A stretch of DNA of 64,000 bases from Flavobacteriales bacterium 33_180_T64 (GCA_002162685.1 MAAQ01000005.1:1-64000); one strand, 5' to 3'. Numbered from the stretch's first letter, positions 19,101 to 28,227 are shown. Notes: generated by a model from the letters alone, not told the origin. Numbers and translations are program-made.

Positions 19101-19964
19101 GCTTATGCAATAACGAATACACTTCTTGATATAAAAGTTGAAAATTCACTTTTCAACAATAATATAGCAGGAAATACCAGTACAGGAGTTCGAGGTCTTA
19201 GTGGTGCAGCTTCTTGGTTTAGATCTATTGGAGCAAGTTCTGACCTCGATTTAAAATTAATAAACAACACCTATGTTAATCATCTTGATGATTCTGACGG
19301 AAACAGTATAAACAATAACAGTAGAGCAGTTGTAGCTATAAACACTTCTTCTACAGGTGTGTTAAATGCCGAAGTGGTAAATTGTATTTTTTGGAATAAC
19401 TACAAGCCAGCATCTCCATCAAATATTGCTGTGAGGTCAATTACCAATACCTATCAAGATGTAGCACAATCTATAGTGGTGAAAAATTCTATAGACCAAT
19501 TAAATTTTAACGACGCTAGTATTACAAGTACGGTAAACACAAGTAGTGCAAGCCCTTTATTTACTAATATTAATAATGATTTGACCATACAAATAGGTTC
19601 ACCAGCAATAGATGCAGGAGACAATAGTTATGTAACCGCAACGTCAGACTTATTAGGAAACCAACGTGTTTTTAATACTACTGTAGATATGGGAGCTTAT
19701 GAATTTGGAGCTCCTTCTTTAGGCGTTGAAGACAATGTTCTATTACAAGACTTTAAATTATACCCTAATCCAGTACGTAATATCTTAAACATTAAGATAG
19801 AAGATACTTTAGAAAAAATTGAAATGTATTCTGTTTTAGGAAGAAAAATAACAGAAAGTAAGCTAACTTCTGTAGATGTTTCTAGTTTAGCATCTGGTGT
19901 GTATGTATTAAAAGTATATACTCAAAACGGAAAAGTAGGCGTGAAGCGTTTTATTAAAAAGTAA
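16200..19964 (+). CDS. large type IX-secreted protein: beta-propeller, Cys-ladder LRRs, beta-helix
   Basis: A 1254-residue mosaic. Signal peptide MKTKLLLLLMAVFTISINAQ. Residues ~20-270 are an NHL/SMP30-like propeller. Two blocks (~275-475 and ~480-755) each open with VNIPDANFK-YLV-NTAINTNGDTEIQC. Each contains tandem 21-residue LRRs of the form L-C-x-x-N-x-L-T-S-L-D-V-S-x-N-T-A, one Cys per repeat, like the cysteine ladder of internalin J. Residues ~760-1165 look like a right-handed beta-helix (YVNYTATGNNDGTTWADAY start). The tail (~1180-1254, LYPNPVRNILNI ... SGVYVLKVY) is a type IX sorting domain. A surface adhesin is the likely role. Confidence 0.9.
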   Translation: MKTKLLLLLMAVFTISINAQTQVVTGVNIGTALDYDGSHLYIAELFGNKISRIDLTVGASSYEVVTNISRPEGVAINGNEVYTAGISLGGATVADISGSLPATSNNIAAGGNIRTVVFDATHGLYLIKTDGSSNTKIYSISGTIQTFIVDVGVGDIRAATIEGSEMYLSSRSGGAIYKFDLNNVATPTLVKSGLNQPYEIDIVNNHLYFASEAGILGKFDLTNTAATPTIFVNNTLGNLAGIEVIGEDIYFTSWTNNSVYKINDPDLTPCIVNIPDANFKAYLVGNTAINTNGDTEIQCNEATAFTGAITVNNENINDLTGIEAFINITGLDCTYNNLTSLNVTQNTALISLYCYNNQLTNLNVSANTAISVLNCSANQLTYLDVSANTALTVLNCSVNQLTSLDVSANTSLIFLFCYANQLAILDVANGNNSNITTGAFKTENNPNLACIQVDNVAYSTANWTNIDAASSFSTNCGPCTVNIPDANFKNYLVSNTAINTNGDTEIQCSEASAFTGIINVNNSSISDLTGIEAFTALTELLCANNQLTSLDLSVNTALTALYCNNNQLTSIDVSNSTALTELRCDTNQLISIDVSNNTVLMSLVCFSNALTSLDVSANTALTTLDCSYNSLTSIDVSTNTALTVLVCRTNQLTSLDVTTNTALTFLNCFDTQLTSLDVSVNTALITLFCGDNNQLTSLNVANGNNTVITSFISTNNPNLTCITVDDVAYSTTNWTNIDAQTSFSTNCNASTTSIVYVNYTATGNNDGTTWADAYTHLENALAAATDGNEIWIATGTYLPNTTDSQTTPFNINNADLKIYGGFAGTETQLSDRVLGTNETILSGDFQANDVFVNDHFVNSLYHSSKTDNSRNIINITALANNLVLDGLTISNAHNSVNNIYGGAIIKEETVAKLTIKNCTIKNNIAALAAPGVFARFELNNAGGTRGELIIENSKFINNMSRFASGVYAYAITNTLLDIKVENSLFNNNIAGNTSTGVRGLSGAASWFRSIGASSDLDLKLINNTYVNHLDDSDGNSINNNSRAVVAINTSSTGVLNAEVVNCIFWNNYKPASPSNIAVRSITNTYQDVAQSIVVKNSIDQLNFNDASITSTVNTSSASPLFTNINNDLTIQIGSPAIDAGDNSYVTATSDLLGNQRVFNTTVDMGAYEFGAPSLGVEDNVLLQDFKLYPNPVRNILNIKIEDTLEKIEMYSVLGRKITESKLTSVDVSSLASGVYVLKVYTQNGKVGVKRFIKK

Positions 19965-19988
19965 CATTAGTTTTTAGTTTGTTAGAGT

Positions 19989-20022
19989 AAAAAACTCAGT
20001 TGTAATGACTGAGTTTTTTTTG
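19989..20022 (+). terminator. rho-independent terminator after the 16200 gene
   Basis: Stem AAAAACTCAGT / ACTGAGTTTTT with loop TGTAATG and a long T run, 25 bp after the stop codon at 19964. The loop sequence and flanking AGT/ACT pairs repeat those of the terminator at 15943. Confidence 0.85.
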
Positions 20023-20213
20023 TTTTACTCAAAAAATTATTCTACAAGAGAAATGGAATACGAAGCATTTATGAGTACCTCTAGAACAATTATAAAACCT
20101 AAAAGTCAGTATTTGCAAAACAATTTTATATAATATTGGATTATACGTTAAGAGGTCATAATAAAGGAAGTAATGATTTTAATAACTAATTCTTTTAATT
20201 AGCTTCTATATAT

Positions 20214-20221
20214 TAACTTTG
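20214..20221 (+). promoter_or_regulatory. promoter -7 element of the RND efflux operon
   Basis: TAACTTTG matches TAnnTTTG perfectly and lies 19 bp before the ATG of the TolC-fusion gene at 20241, giving a leader of about 15 nt. No other good start signal was seen in the 276-bp gap. Confidence 0.5.
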
Positions 20222-20240
20222 AAAGACTAATCATTCGAAA

Positions 20241-22574
20241 ATGAGAAAAGCAGTTGCTATTATATTTTTAAGCTTATCTTTTTGTGTAAGCTATTCGCAA
20301 ACAATATCAATTGGTATTCTTACTGACCAATCTTCAGCAGAATCCCAACCTTTATTAGAACAATTAAAAGCAGAAATCAAAGCTGTTGTCGGACAAAGTA
20401 GAATTGTAGTTTTTAAAGAGGTACTTGAAAATGACTTTAATAAGGAAACAGCAAAGTCAAATTATCAATCACTGTTAACTAAAAATACAGACATTATATT
20501 ATCGTTTGGAGTGATAAATAATATAATGCTATACGAGCAAAAAGTATATCCTAAACCTATCATTGTTTTTGGTTCTATAAATAATGATTTTATGAATTTA
20601 CCAAAGGATAAAAACACCTCTGGCATTGATAATATTACGTACTTAATCGCTCCTTTTTCTTATACTTCAGATTTAGATGCTTTTAAGTCTCTTTTCAGTT
20701 ATAAGAAAATCGGAATTATAGTTGATGATTTTCTACCAAATGTGCTACCCTTAAAAAATGTATTTGACACTTATTTTGCTGAAAGAGAATCGAGTTATAA
20801 ACTAATCCCTATTACACAAGAAACCAATATCAGTAGTTCATTAACTGATGTTGATGCTGTTTACCTTGCCTCAGGAATTAATTTGAACGAAAAAGAATAT
20901 AAAACCTTAATTAGCACTATTAATCAACAGAAGCTCCCCTCTTTTTCAGCTTTCGGAATACGTGATGTTAAGAATGGAATACTTGCAACTAATCAGCCAG
21001 ATACAAATATTGATCAGTTTTTTAGACGCATTGCTTTAGATGTGGAAGCAATAGTTTCAGGTACTAATGCTTCTGAATTGCCATTGCATATAGACTATAA
21101 AAATAAATTAACCATAAACCATGATACAGCAACACAAATAAATTTCCCATTACGATATAGTTTAATAGCTATTGCCGATTTTATTGGAGGCTCTAATACA
21201 ACTACTTCAGAGTTTACATTATCAATTCTTGAGATTATGAATGATGTTGTTGGTAATAATTTATCGCTAAAAGCTGAAAAGAAGGATATTGATTTATCCC
21301 AACAAGATGTAAAAACGGCAAAAAGCAATTACCTTCCTGATGTAAAAGCTAGTGTTGATGGCATTTATATTGACCCAAAGATTGCAGAAGTTTCAGGTGG
21401 AAATAATCCAGAATTTTCTACTTCAGGAAATATTGTTTTAAAGCAACTTGTTTATTCTGAGAATGCTTCGGCAAATGTTGATATTCAAAATGATTTACAA
21501 AAAGCACAACAAGAAGTATATAATGCATCAGAGTTAGATGCATTATTAAACGCTACAGTATCTTATTTTAATGCACTCATTTTAAAAACAAATGCTAATA
21601 TCCAAAATCAAAATTTGCAAGTCACTAAAAAGAATTTAGAATATGCCGAACAAAATTTTGAAGCTGGAGCATCAGGAAAATCTGATGTACTCCGTTTTCG
21701 AAGTCAACTTGCACAAAACACACAAAGTTTAATAGAAGCAGGCAATCAATTAAAGCAAGCGTTCTATACTATTAATCAATTAATGAATAATAATATTTCA
21801 AGAGAAATAGATATTGAAGATGCCGAATTGTCTGAAGGGATATTTAAAAATTACAGATATCAAGATTTTTTAGTGCTTTTAGACAATCCGAAATTACAAC
21901 CATTTTTAATTGATTTTTTAGTTGAAGAAGCGAAGAATAATGCACCAGAATTAAAAAATATAGGTTATAATTCAAATGCTCTCGAACGAAATTATAGATT
22001 AAATAATACTGGTCGTTTTATACCAACAGTTGCACTACAAGGACAATACAATTTAGCAATTTCTGAATCTGGTAAAGGTTCTTCCTTCCCAATTGGTTCA
22101 CCTAATATTCCTGATGGAACTTATAATGTTGGATTAAATATATCATTGCCAATTTTTCAGCAAAATCAACGAAATATAAATAAACAAACTGCAAAAATTC
22201 AACAAGATCAATTATCAATTCAAAAAGAAAATACAGAATTAAATATTGAAAAGAATGTAAATGATATTATACTTGATATTGTGAGCCAAATTGCAAATAT
22301 TGAGATTTCAAAAATTGCTGAACTAACTGCAAAAGAGAGTTTAGAGCTAACACAAAACGACTATGAAAATGGTGCAGTTCCAGTAATACAACTTATTGAT
22401 GCACAAACCAATTATTTGCAATCTCAATTGGCAAGTACAACTGCTAATTATAATTATCTAATAGCATCTATGCAGTTAGAACGTACTATTGGGTATTTTT
22501 TCTTAATGCATTCTGAAGCTGAAAACCAAGCTTTTATTCAAAGAGCCAATCAATTTATATTAAATAAAAACTAA
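20241..22574 (+). CDS. fusion of ABC substrate-binding-like domain and TolC-type outer-membrane channel
   Basis: A 777-residue product with a signal peptide (ends ~CVSYSQ). Residues ~22-310 resemble the ABC_sub_bind (TrpX-like) periplasmic fold: ISIGILTDQSS, IILSFGVINN, PIIVFGSINNDF, and INFPLRYSLIAIADFIGG at its end. Residues ~325-770 are a TolC/OEP channel: two similar long helical repeats, AKSNYLPDVKA, LPIFQQNQR, and ENGAVPVIQLIDAQTNYL near the end. TolC proteins normally stand alone. It is the first gene of an operon with the adaptor (10 bp gap) and RND pump. Confidence 0.85.
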   Translation: MRKAVAIIFLSLSFCVSYSQTISIGILTDQSSAESQPLLEQLKAEIKAVVGQSRIVVFKEVLENDFNKETAKSNYQSLLTKNTDIILSFGVINNIMLYEQKVYPKPIIVFGSINNDFMNLPKDKNTSGIDNITYLIAPFSYTSDLDAFKSLFSYKKIGIIVDDFLPNVLPLKNVFDTYFAERESSYKLIPITQETNISSSLTDVDAVYLASGINLNEKEYKTLISTINQQKLPSFSAFGIRDVKNGILATNQPDTNIDQFFRRIALDVEAIVSGTNASELPLHIDYKNKLTINHDTATQINFPLRYSLIAIADFIGGSNTTTSEFTLSILEIMNDVVGNNLSLKAEKKDIDLSQQDVKTAKSNYLPDVKASVDGIYIDPKIAEVSGGNNPEFSTSGNIVLKQLVYSENASANVDIQNDLQKAQQEVYNASELDALLNATVSYFNALILKTNANIQNQNLQVTKKNLEYAEQNFEAGASGKSDVLRFRSQLAQNTQSLIEAGNQLKQAFYTINQLMNNNISREIDIEDAELSEGIFKNYRYQDFLVLLDNPKLQPFLIDFLVEEAKNNAPELKNIGYNSNALERNYRLNNTGRFIPTVALQGQYNLAISESGKGSSFPIGSPNIPDGTYNVGLNISLPIFQQNQRNINKQTAKIQQDQLSIQKENTELNIEKNVNDIILDIVSQIANIEISKIAELTAKESLELTQNDYENGAVPVIQLIDAQTNYLQSQLASTTANYNYLIASMQLERTIGYFFLMHSEAENQAFIQRANQFILNKN

Positions 22575-22584
22575 CCATACCACA

Positions 22585-23676
22585 ATGAAATTCACAAAAC
22601 ACATACTCTCTGTATTTACATTTCTATTATTAATAACATCTTGTAAAGAGACAGTCGTGGAAAAAGAAGTGATTCTAAAGCCTGTAAAATATCAAGTGGT
22701 AGGGACTTCAAATAGACAGCAAATAAGAACCTTTAGCGGCAATGTAAGAGCTGGTGATGAAATTGAATTAAGTTTTAGAGCCAATGGTATTATTACAGTA
22801 CTCAATGTAAAAGTAGGTCAACAAGTTAAAAAAGGAGATGTATTAGCGAGATTGGATAATGTACAAGCAAATTTAGCTTTTGAACAAGCAAAATCAGCAG
22901 TAAATGCTGCGCAATCAGCTATGAATACAGCCAAGTCTAGTTTGGATAGAACGAAATTATTATTCGAAAAAGGAAGTAATTCCTTAAGTGACTATGAAGC
23001 GGCAAAGAACTCATATCAGTCAGCTTTAGATCAATTTGAATCTGCAAAAAGAAATAGAAGTATACGAAGTTCTGAGATTAGTTATGGAATTATTAGAGCT
23101 CCAAAAAGTGGTATTATAGCTTCAAAAAGTGCTAGTTTAAATGAAAATATTAGTTCAGGAAAAATAGTTGCGATTTTAAATGCAGGAAAGGGAATTAATA
23201 TTGTTGTTGGTCTTCCAGAAAATAGTATCAACAAAGTAAAAGTAGGAATGGAAACTGACCTTAGTTTTTCGGCAATAAATAACAAAAATTTAAAAGGAAG
23301 AGTTATCGAAGTATCTCCTATTGTAGATGCAAGTACATCTGTATATCCTGTGAAAATGGAAATTATAGACGCAGTTGATGCAATAAAACCAGGAATGACA
23401 GCAAGCGTGACTTTTAATTTTGGAGAAGAGAATACAGTAAAAGACAATGTTCTTGTTATTCCTGTAAAATCTGTTGGAGAAGATGGCAATGGAAACTACG
23501 TTTTTCTTATTGAATCTACAGATGGAAAAATAGGAACGGTAAAGAAGCATCCTATAAAAATAGGAGAGCTAACAACATCTGGTTTTAAAATTGAAAGTGG
23601 ACTTTCCGCTGGAGATAAAATTGCTACTGCAGGCTTGCAGAGTTTATTAGATGGTCAAAAAGTGAAATTACAATAA
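22585..23676 (+). CDS. RND efflux periplasmic adaptor (membrane-fusion protein)
   Basis: A 363-residue lipoprotein (lipobox LITSC, Cys ~20). The lipoyl half-motifs ELSFRANGIITVLNVKVGQQVKKGDVLARLD and IIRAPKSGIIASKSASLNENI (first lines of each) flank an alpha-hairpin of ~80 residues (AAQSAMNTAKSSLDRTKLLF). A beta-barrel and a membrane-proximal domain (GLQSLLDGQKVKLQ) follow. It would link the TolC fusion at 20241 to the inner-membrane pump at 23705, within one operon. Confidence 0.92.
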   Translation: MKFTKHILSVFTFLLLITSCKETVVEKEVILKPVKYQVVGTSNRQQIRTFSGNVRAGDEIELSFRANGIITVLNVKVGQQVKKGDVLARLDNVQANLAFEQAKSAVNAAQSAMNTAKSSLDRTKLLFEKGSNSLSDYEAAKNSYQSALDQFESAKRNRSIRSSEISYGIIRAPKSGIIASKSASLNENISSGKIVAILNAGKGINIVVGLPENSINKVKVGMETDLSFSAINNKNLKGRVIEVSPIVDASTSVYPVKMEIIDAVDAIKPGMTASVTFNFGEENTVKDNVLVIPVKSVGEDGNGNYVFLIESTDGKIGTVKKHPIKIGELTTSGFKIESGLSAGDKIATAGLQSLLDGQKVKLQ

Positions 23677-23704
23677 TCCTTCAAGCCTTAAAACCTTATA
23701 GAAT

Positions 23705-26700
23705 ATGAATTTCGCAAAATTTTCAATAGAAAAAAACCGAGTTGTTTTAAGTGTACTTGCTGTGGTAATGGTAATGGGCTTAATGTTTTATAAATCACTA
23801 TCTAGAGACAGTATGCCTCCTTATACCATTCGTGTTGCAACAGTGGTAACTTCGTTTCCAGGAGCTGGCCCAGAACGGGTAGAAGAATTAGTAACAGACA
23901 GAATTGAAAAACTAGCACAAGAACTTCCTGAATTAAAAAAAGTAACAAGTACTTCCCGAACAGGACTTTCTGTAGTTAATGTAGAATTAAAAATGGAAGT
24001 TAACCCAGAAGATATGCAACCAGTTTGGGACAGATTGCGTCGTAAGTTAAGTGCACTTCAAGGCTTACCAAGCAATGTGCAACCGCAATTAAAAGATGAT
24101 GGTGTTGGCGAGGTTTTTGGCATAGTAGTAGGAATTATTAGTGATGGTTATTCTTATATAGAAATTAAAGAACAGGCAGATAAATTGCGAAATGATTTAA
24201 TTAAACTAGACGATGCAGCAAAAGTTGAAATAAATGGAGGACAAGATGAACGTGTATTTGTAAAGTTTGATAATGCAAAACTAAAAATGTATGGATTAAC
24301 GTCTAGTAGTCTACAAAATATTATAACGAGTACTAATATTTTAAGTTCAGGTGGTGAGATTAATATTGAAGAAGAACGTATCATTTTAGAACCTACAGGT
24401 AATTTTAACTCATTAGATGATATAAAAGAAATGTTAATTCCTGTTGGGAATGATGGAGGAGTGGTTGCTCTAGAAGATATAACAATAGTTGAAAAAGGCT
24501 ATGTTTATCCTCCAAAACAGATAGTAAGAATTAATAGTAAAGACGCTATTTCGCTACATGTATCTTTAAAAGAAGGAAGAAATATCATTAAATTAGGCGA
24601 AGAAATAGATGCTGTATTAGTAACTTATAATACAAAATTCCCTATTGGACTTTCTGTTGCAAGAGTATCTTCAATAGATACGTTTATAAGCACAAAAATT
24701 AGTGGCTTTATGAGTAATCTTTTACAAGCCATAGCAATAGTATTGGCTGTAATGCTCATTTTTTTAGGATTTAGAACAGGACTTGTAATTGCCAGTTTAA
24801 TACCAATTGTAACCATTACAACTTTAATGGTTATGGGTTTGATTGATGTTGGTTTAAACCAAATATCATTAGCGGCATTAATAATGGCGCTAGGAATGAT
24901 GGTTGATAATGCTATAGTTGTAGCAGAGACTATTATAGTAAAAATGGAGAATGGAACTTCAGTAAAAAAGGCAGCTATAGAAGCAAGTTCGGAACTATTT
25001 ATGCCATTACTAATTTCTACCTTAACAACTTCTGCAGCATTTTTGGCATTCTTTATGGCAGAATCTGTAATGGGAGATATTATGGGACCTATTTTTGTTG
25101 TAATTACAATTGCGCTAGTTTCCTCTTGGTTAATTTCATTAAGTATCATTACACTATTTTGTGTGTTTTTCTTGAAAATTGAGAAAAAAGAAGATAAGAA
25201 ATTAGGAGTTTTAGATAGAATGATTCTTGCAATGAAAGTAAAATACAAAGATCTTATTTTATGGGCGCTTTCATGGAAAAAAACAGTATTGTTTGGTGTT
25301 GTAGCCTTATTCTTTTTGTCTGTATTTGGTTTCAAATATTTAGATGTGTTATTCTTTCCTGATAGTGATAGAAATATGATTACTATTGATGTGAACTTGC
25401 CACAAGGCACTAAAATTGAAAGCACAACAGCAACAATTTTAGCTATTGAAAAGTTTATCCAAGACAATTTGAAGACCAATGACACCAGAACAGATGGTAT
25501 TGTAGATTGGTCTGTATATATAGGTGAAGGACCTGCTGCTTACGATATGGGGTACAGTGCAGATGAAGCAAACTCTAATTATGCGCATATTTTATTAAAT
25601 ACCACTAATTTTTTAGTGAATAATGATATGATTAATCTGTTGGATGCATATTGTTATAAGGTGTTTCCAAATGCAGACATTAAAGTTGGTTTGCTGGGTG
25701 CTGGAGGAGGAGGAACACCAATTGAGGTCAAAGTTTCTGGAGATAACCCAGATAAATTGGCTGTTATTTCTGAATCTATTAAAGCAAAATTATTTAGCAT
25801 TTCAGGTACAAAAAATATTAAAGACGATTGGGGACCAAAAGGGAAAAAGTTTATAATAGATATTGACCAAAATAAAGCACAGGCAGCAGGCGTAACTAAT
25901 CAAGATATTGCCATATCACTACAAACGGTATTAGATGGTTTTAGAGCGGGAGAATTTAGAGAAGGCGATAAATCAATCCCTATAGTAATGTTAAGTGATA
26001 AAAGCAAAGAACAGTCGTTAGCAACTTTAGAAACAATGAATATTTATGGCCAAAATTCAGGAAAAAGCATCCCATTACTACAAGTTGCTTCAATTATTCC
26101 GCAATGGCAATATTCTAAAATAAAAAGATTGAATTTAACAAGAACAATTAATATTCAAAGTCAGTTAACTGAAACAGGAAATGCCAATGATATTGGACTC
26201 ATATTACAACCTTGGCTAGAAGAACAAAAAGAAAATTGGGATGACGGTTATACATATTCATTAGGTGGTGATGCAGAAAGCAGTGCAGAAAATATGGGAG
26301 CAGTTATTAAATACTTACCACTTTCAGGATTTATAATAGTTATGTTATTAATTATTCAATTTAATTCTTTTAGAAAGATGACCATGATAGTTTTAACGAT
26401 TCCTCTCGGTGTAATTGGTATGGTAATTGGCTTATTAATTTTTAGGGTTCCATTTGGTTTTATGGCGTTTTTAGGAGTCATTTCCTTGGCAGGAATTGTA
26501 ATTAATAATGCAATTGTATTAGTAGATAGGATAGAAGTTGAAGAAAACGAATTAAAACGAACACCACAAGATGCTATTATTTCTGCTTGCTTACAACGAT
26601 TTAGACCTATTATTTTGGCAACATTTACAACTGTATTAGGATTAATTCCTTTATATCTTGGTGGAGGTGCAATGTGGGAGCCTATGGCAGTAACAATTAT

Positions 26701-26815
26701 GATAGGTTTATTATTTGGAACGGTTATTACTTTATTATTCATTCCATCGTTTTATAGTGTTTTATATAAGGTGGATTATAAAAATTATGAGTTTAAAAAA
26801 GAACTTTTAGATTAG
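23705..26815 (+). CDS. RND-family efflux pump, inner-membrane subunit
   Basis: A 1036-residue AcrB/MexF-type transporter, the usual length for the family. N-terminal helix RVVLSVLAVVMVMGLMFY, porter domain with FPGAGPERVEELVTD, and the conserved TM4 stretch MALGMMVDNAIVVAETI (Asp ~400) that carries protons. This site has D-N where AcrB has D-D. The second half repeats the topology (LAGIVINNAIVLVDRI). The proton-driven pump probably exports drugs or lipophilic compounds. It sits 28 bp after the adaptor gene, and its stop directly abuts the next ATG. Confidence 0.93.
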   Translation: MNFAKFSIEKNRVVLSVLAVVMVMGLMFYKSLSRDSMPPYTIRVATVVTSFPGAGPERVEELVTDRIEKLAQELPELKKVTSTSRTGLSVVNVELKMEVNPEDMQPVWDRLRRKLSALQGLPSNVQPQLKDDGVGEVFGIVVGIISDGYSYIEIKEQADKLRNDLIKLDDAAKVEINGGQDERVFVKFDNAKLKMYGLTSSSLQNIITSTNILSSGGEINIEEERIILEPTGNFNSLDDIKEMLIPVGNDGGVVALEDITIVEKGYVYPPKQIVRINSKDAISLHVSLKEGRNIIKLGEEIDAVLVTYNTKFPIGLSVARVSSIDTFISTKISGFMSNLLQAIAIVLAVMLIFLGFRTGLVIASLIPIVTITTLMVMGLIDVGLNQISLAALIMALGMMVDNAIVVAETIIVKMENGTSVKKAAIEASSELFMPLLISTLTTSAAFLAFFMAESVMGDIMGPIFVVITIALVSSWLISLSIITLFCVFFLKIEKKEDKKLGVLDRMILAMKVKYKDLILWALSWKKTVLFGVVALFFLSVFGFKYLDVLFFPDSDRNMITIDVNLPQGTKIESTTATILAIEKFIQDNLKTNDTRTDGIVDWSVYIGEGPAAYDMGYSADEANSNYAHILLNTTNFLVNNDMINLLDAYCYKVFPNADIKVGLLGAGGGGTPIEVKVSGDNPDKLAVISESIKAKLFSISGTKNIKDDWGPKGKKFIIDIDQNKAQAAGVTNQDIAISLQTVLDGFRAGEFREGDKSIPIVMLSDKSKEQSLATLETMNIYGQNSGKSIPLLQVASIIPQWQYSKIKRLNLTRTINIQSQLTETGNANDIGLILQPWLEEQKENWDDGYTYSLGGDAESSAENMGAVIKYLPLSGFIIVMLLIIQFNSFRKMTMIVLTIPLGVIGMVIGLLIFRVPFGFMAFLGVISLAGIVINNAIVLVDRIEVEENELKRTPQDAIISACLQRFRPIILATFTTVLGLIPLYLGGGAMWEPMAVTIMIGLLFGTVITLLFIPSFYSVLYKVDYKNYEFKKELLD

Positions 26816-27481
26816 ATGCTACAAAAATTATATCCATATCGTTTTGAAACTTTCTTTTTTAGTCAAATAGCCATATTATTTGGAGCGCTAATTTTTCCTT
26901 CAACATTATTTGAAAATAGCATTTCTCCAATTTTATTCCTGGTCAACCTTCTTGCTGGCATATTATTATTGTCTAAAAAGAAAAAATTGTCGTGGTTTCT
27001 TATTGTATTATTAATAATTGTAGGAATAGTTTTTAGTACTAATTTGATAGAAGAAAAAAATGCAACTGTTTTTAATTTTATACGAATGGCGGCTTATTTT
27101 TTGTTTTATGTAGTAGTTACTTATGAAATTATCATGCAAGTTTGGAATGCCAAATTCGTTAATAAAAATGTGATTTTCGGGTTGATAAGCGGTTATATTG
27201 CCTTGGGACTAATAGGTTTTTTTATTTGCTTAAGTATTGAAATGGCGCATCCAAATTCGTTTGAAGGGTTACTTGCCAATGCGCCTTTAACAGATAGTTT
27301 GATGTATTACAGTTATATCACATTATTAACTATTGGTTATGGAGATATTCTTCCAGTTACTTCTTTAGCACAAAAAGCTACAATTCTAATTGGTTTGGTT
27401 GGACAAATCTATTTAGTAGTTATTACAGCAATAGTTGTAGGGAAATACATTAATCAATCATCACATAAAACGACCCTATAA
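26816..27481 (+). CDS. two-TM-pore potassium-channel-like protein
   Basis: A 221-residue protein with about four N-terminal hydrophobic segments (15-35, 38-52, 58-75, 87-108) and a C-terminal ion-channel module. That module has a membrane helix (~118-142), pore helix and selectivity filter TIGYGD (172-177), and an inner helix (~187-210). TIGYGD is the K+ channel signature. The ATG follows the RND pump stop (TAG at 26813) with no spacer, so it is probably translated with the pump. No regulatory RCK domain is present. Its end (SHKTTL) coincides with the start of a 21-bp direct repeat. Confidence 0.85.
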   Translation: MLQKLYPYRFETFFFSQIAILFGALIFPSTLFENSISPILFLVNLLAGILLLSKKKKLSWFLIVLLIIVGIVFSTNLIEEKNATVFNFIRMAAYFLFYVVVTYEIIMQVWNAKFVNKNVIFGLISGYIALGLIGFFICLSIEMAHPNSFEGLLANAPLTDSLMYYSYITLLTIGYGDILPVTSLAQKATILIGLVGQIYLVVITAIVVGKYINQSSHKTTL

Positions 27482-27487
27482 AATTTA
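27467..27487 (+). repeat. left 21-bp direct repeat flanking the 27505-28227 segment
   Basis: AAAACGACCCTATAAAATTT(A) at 27467-27487 matches 28307-28327 with one mismatch. The left copy covers the last codons and stop of the channel gene. The pair brackets about 820 bp carrying one gene. Confidence 0.8.
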
Positions 27488-27504
27488 ATTCAGACAGGAA
27501 ATAA

Positions 27505-28227
27505 TTAATCAAAATTAAATTCTCTTTTCATTTTTTTTAAATTTTTATTTTCACCATCAACAGTTAAAAATACTGAAGTATCATAATACCTTCCAACATT
27601 ATAAAGTCCTAATTCTCTTTTAACAATTATTTCTACATTTTCATTTGAAGCACACCCCTTACTTAAATTAGAATAGGGTACATAATAATAAACATTGTTT
27701 TCCTTAAACTGCTTTTTACCAATAACATCCCATGTTTTATAGGTGTATTTTTTTATTTGCTTTTTCATAGCATCTGAATAACTAGTCAAATCTGGAATAA
27801 AGTAACGGGACTTGCTTAATGCTAATGCGGTATAATCATTTTTTTTTTCAAAAACATTAAAAGAATTACCATGAAAATATACTTCCGTACAGATGCCCTT
27901 TTTTAAAACAATCTCAATGTATGGATAATAATATTGACCGTAATTGAGGTCTCCATCCTCTCCTTTAAGTTCTAATTTAATATATTTTTTTTTAGAAATT
28001 GTAACTTCCCAATATTTATCTATATGTTCAGAAACATCTTCAAAAGGCTTTCCTAAATTATTGATTAATTCAAAAAACACATACGGATAGATTACTGTAG
28101 GTTTTTCTATTACAGTAGTATTTTCTTTTATAGTAGCTACATTTGTTGAAAAACTTAAAAAAAGAAAACTGAAAGATAGGATAAGTAAAGTTGTTTTTTG
28201 AGCTGTGAAATTTAGGAGTGTATTCAT
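27505..28227 (-). CDS. exported protein of unknown function
   Basis: A 240-residue product with a hydrophobic N-terminal signal (TTLLILSFSFLFLSFST). The mature part is rich in Tyr and Lys and predicted mixed alpha/beta (YGQYYYPYIEIVLKKG, VYYYVPYSNLSKGC). No family was recognised. It lies alone between a channel gene and an SPFH gene that converge towards it, bracketed by 21-bp direct repeats, so it may be a recently inserted gene. Confidence 0.65.
   Translation of the reverse strand: MNTLLNFTAQKTTLLILSFSFLFLSFSTNVATIKENTTVIEKPTVIYPYVFFELINNLGKPFEDVSEHIDKYWEVTISKKKYIKLELKGEDGDLNYGQYYYPYIEIVLKKGICTEVYFHGNSFNVFEKKNDYTALALSKSRYFIPDLTSYSDAMKKQIKKYTYKTWDVIGKKQFKENNVYYYVPYSNLSKGCASNENVEIIVKRELGLYNVGRYYDTSVFLTVDGENKNLKKMKREFNFD

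Noticed and set aside
24625-25485. 286-residue open frame opposite the RND pump gene
   Set aside because: Antisense shadow of a strongly conserved transporter gene; its translation has no recognisable domain.
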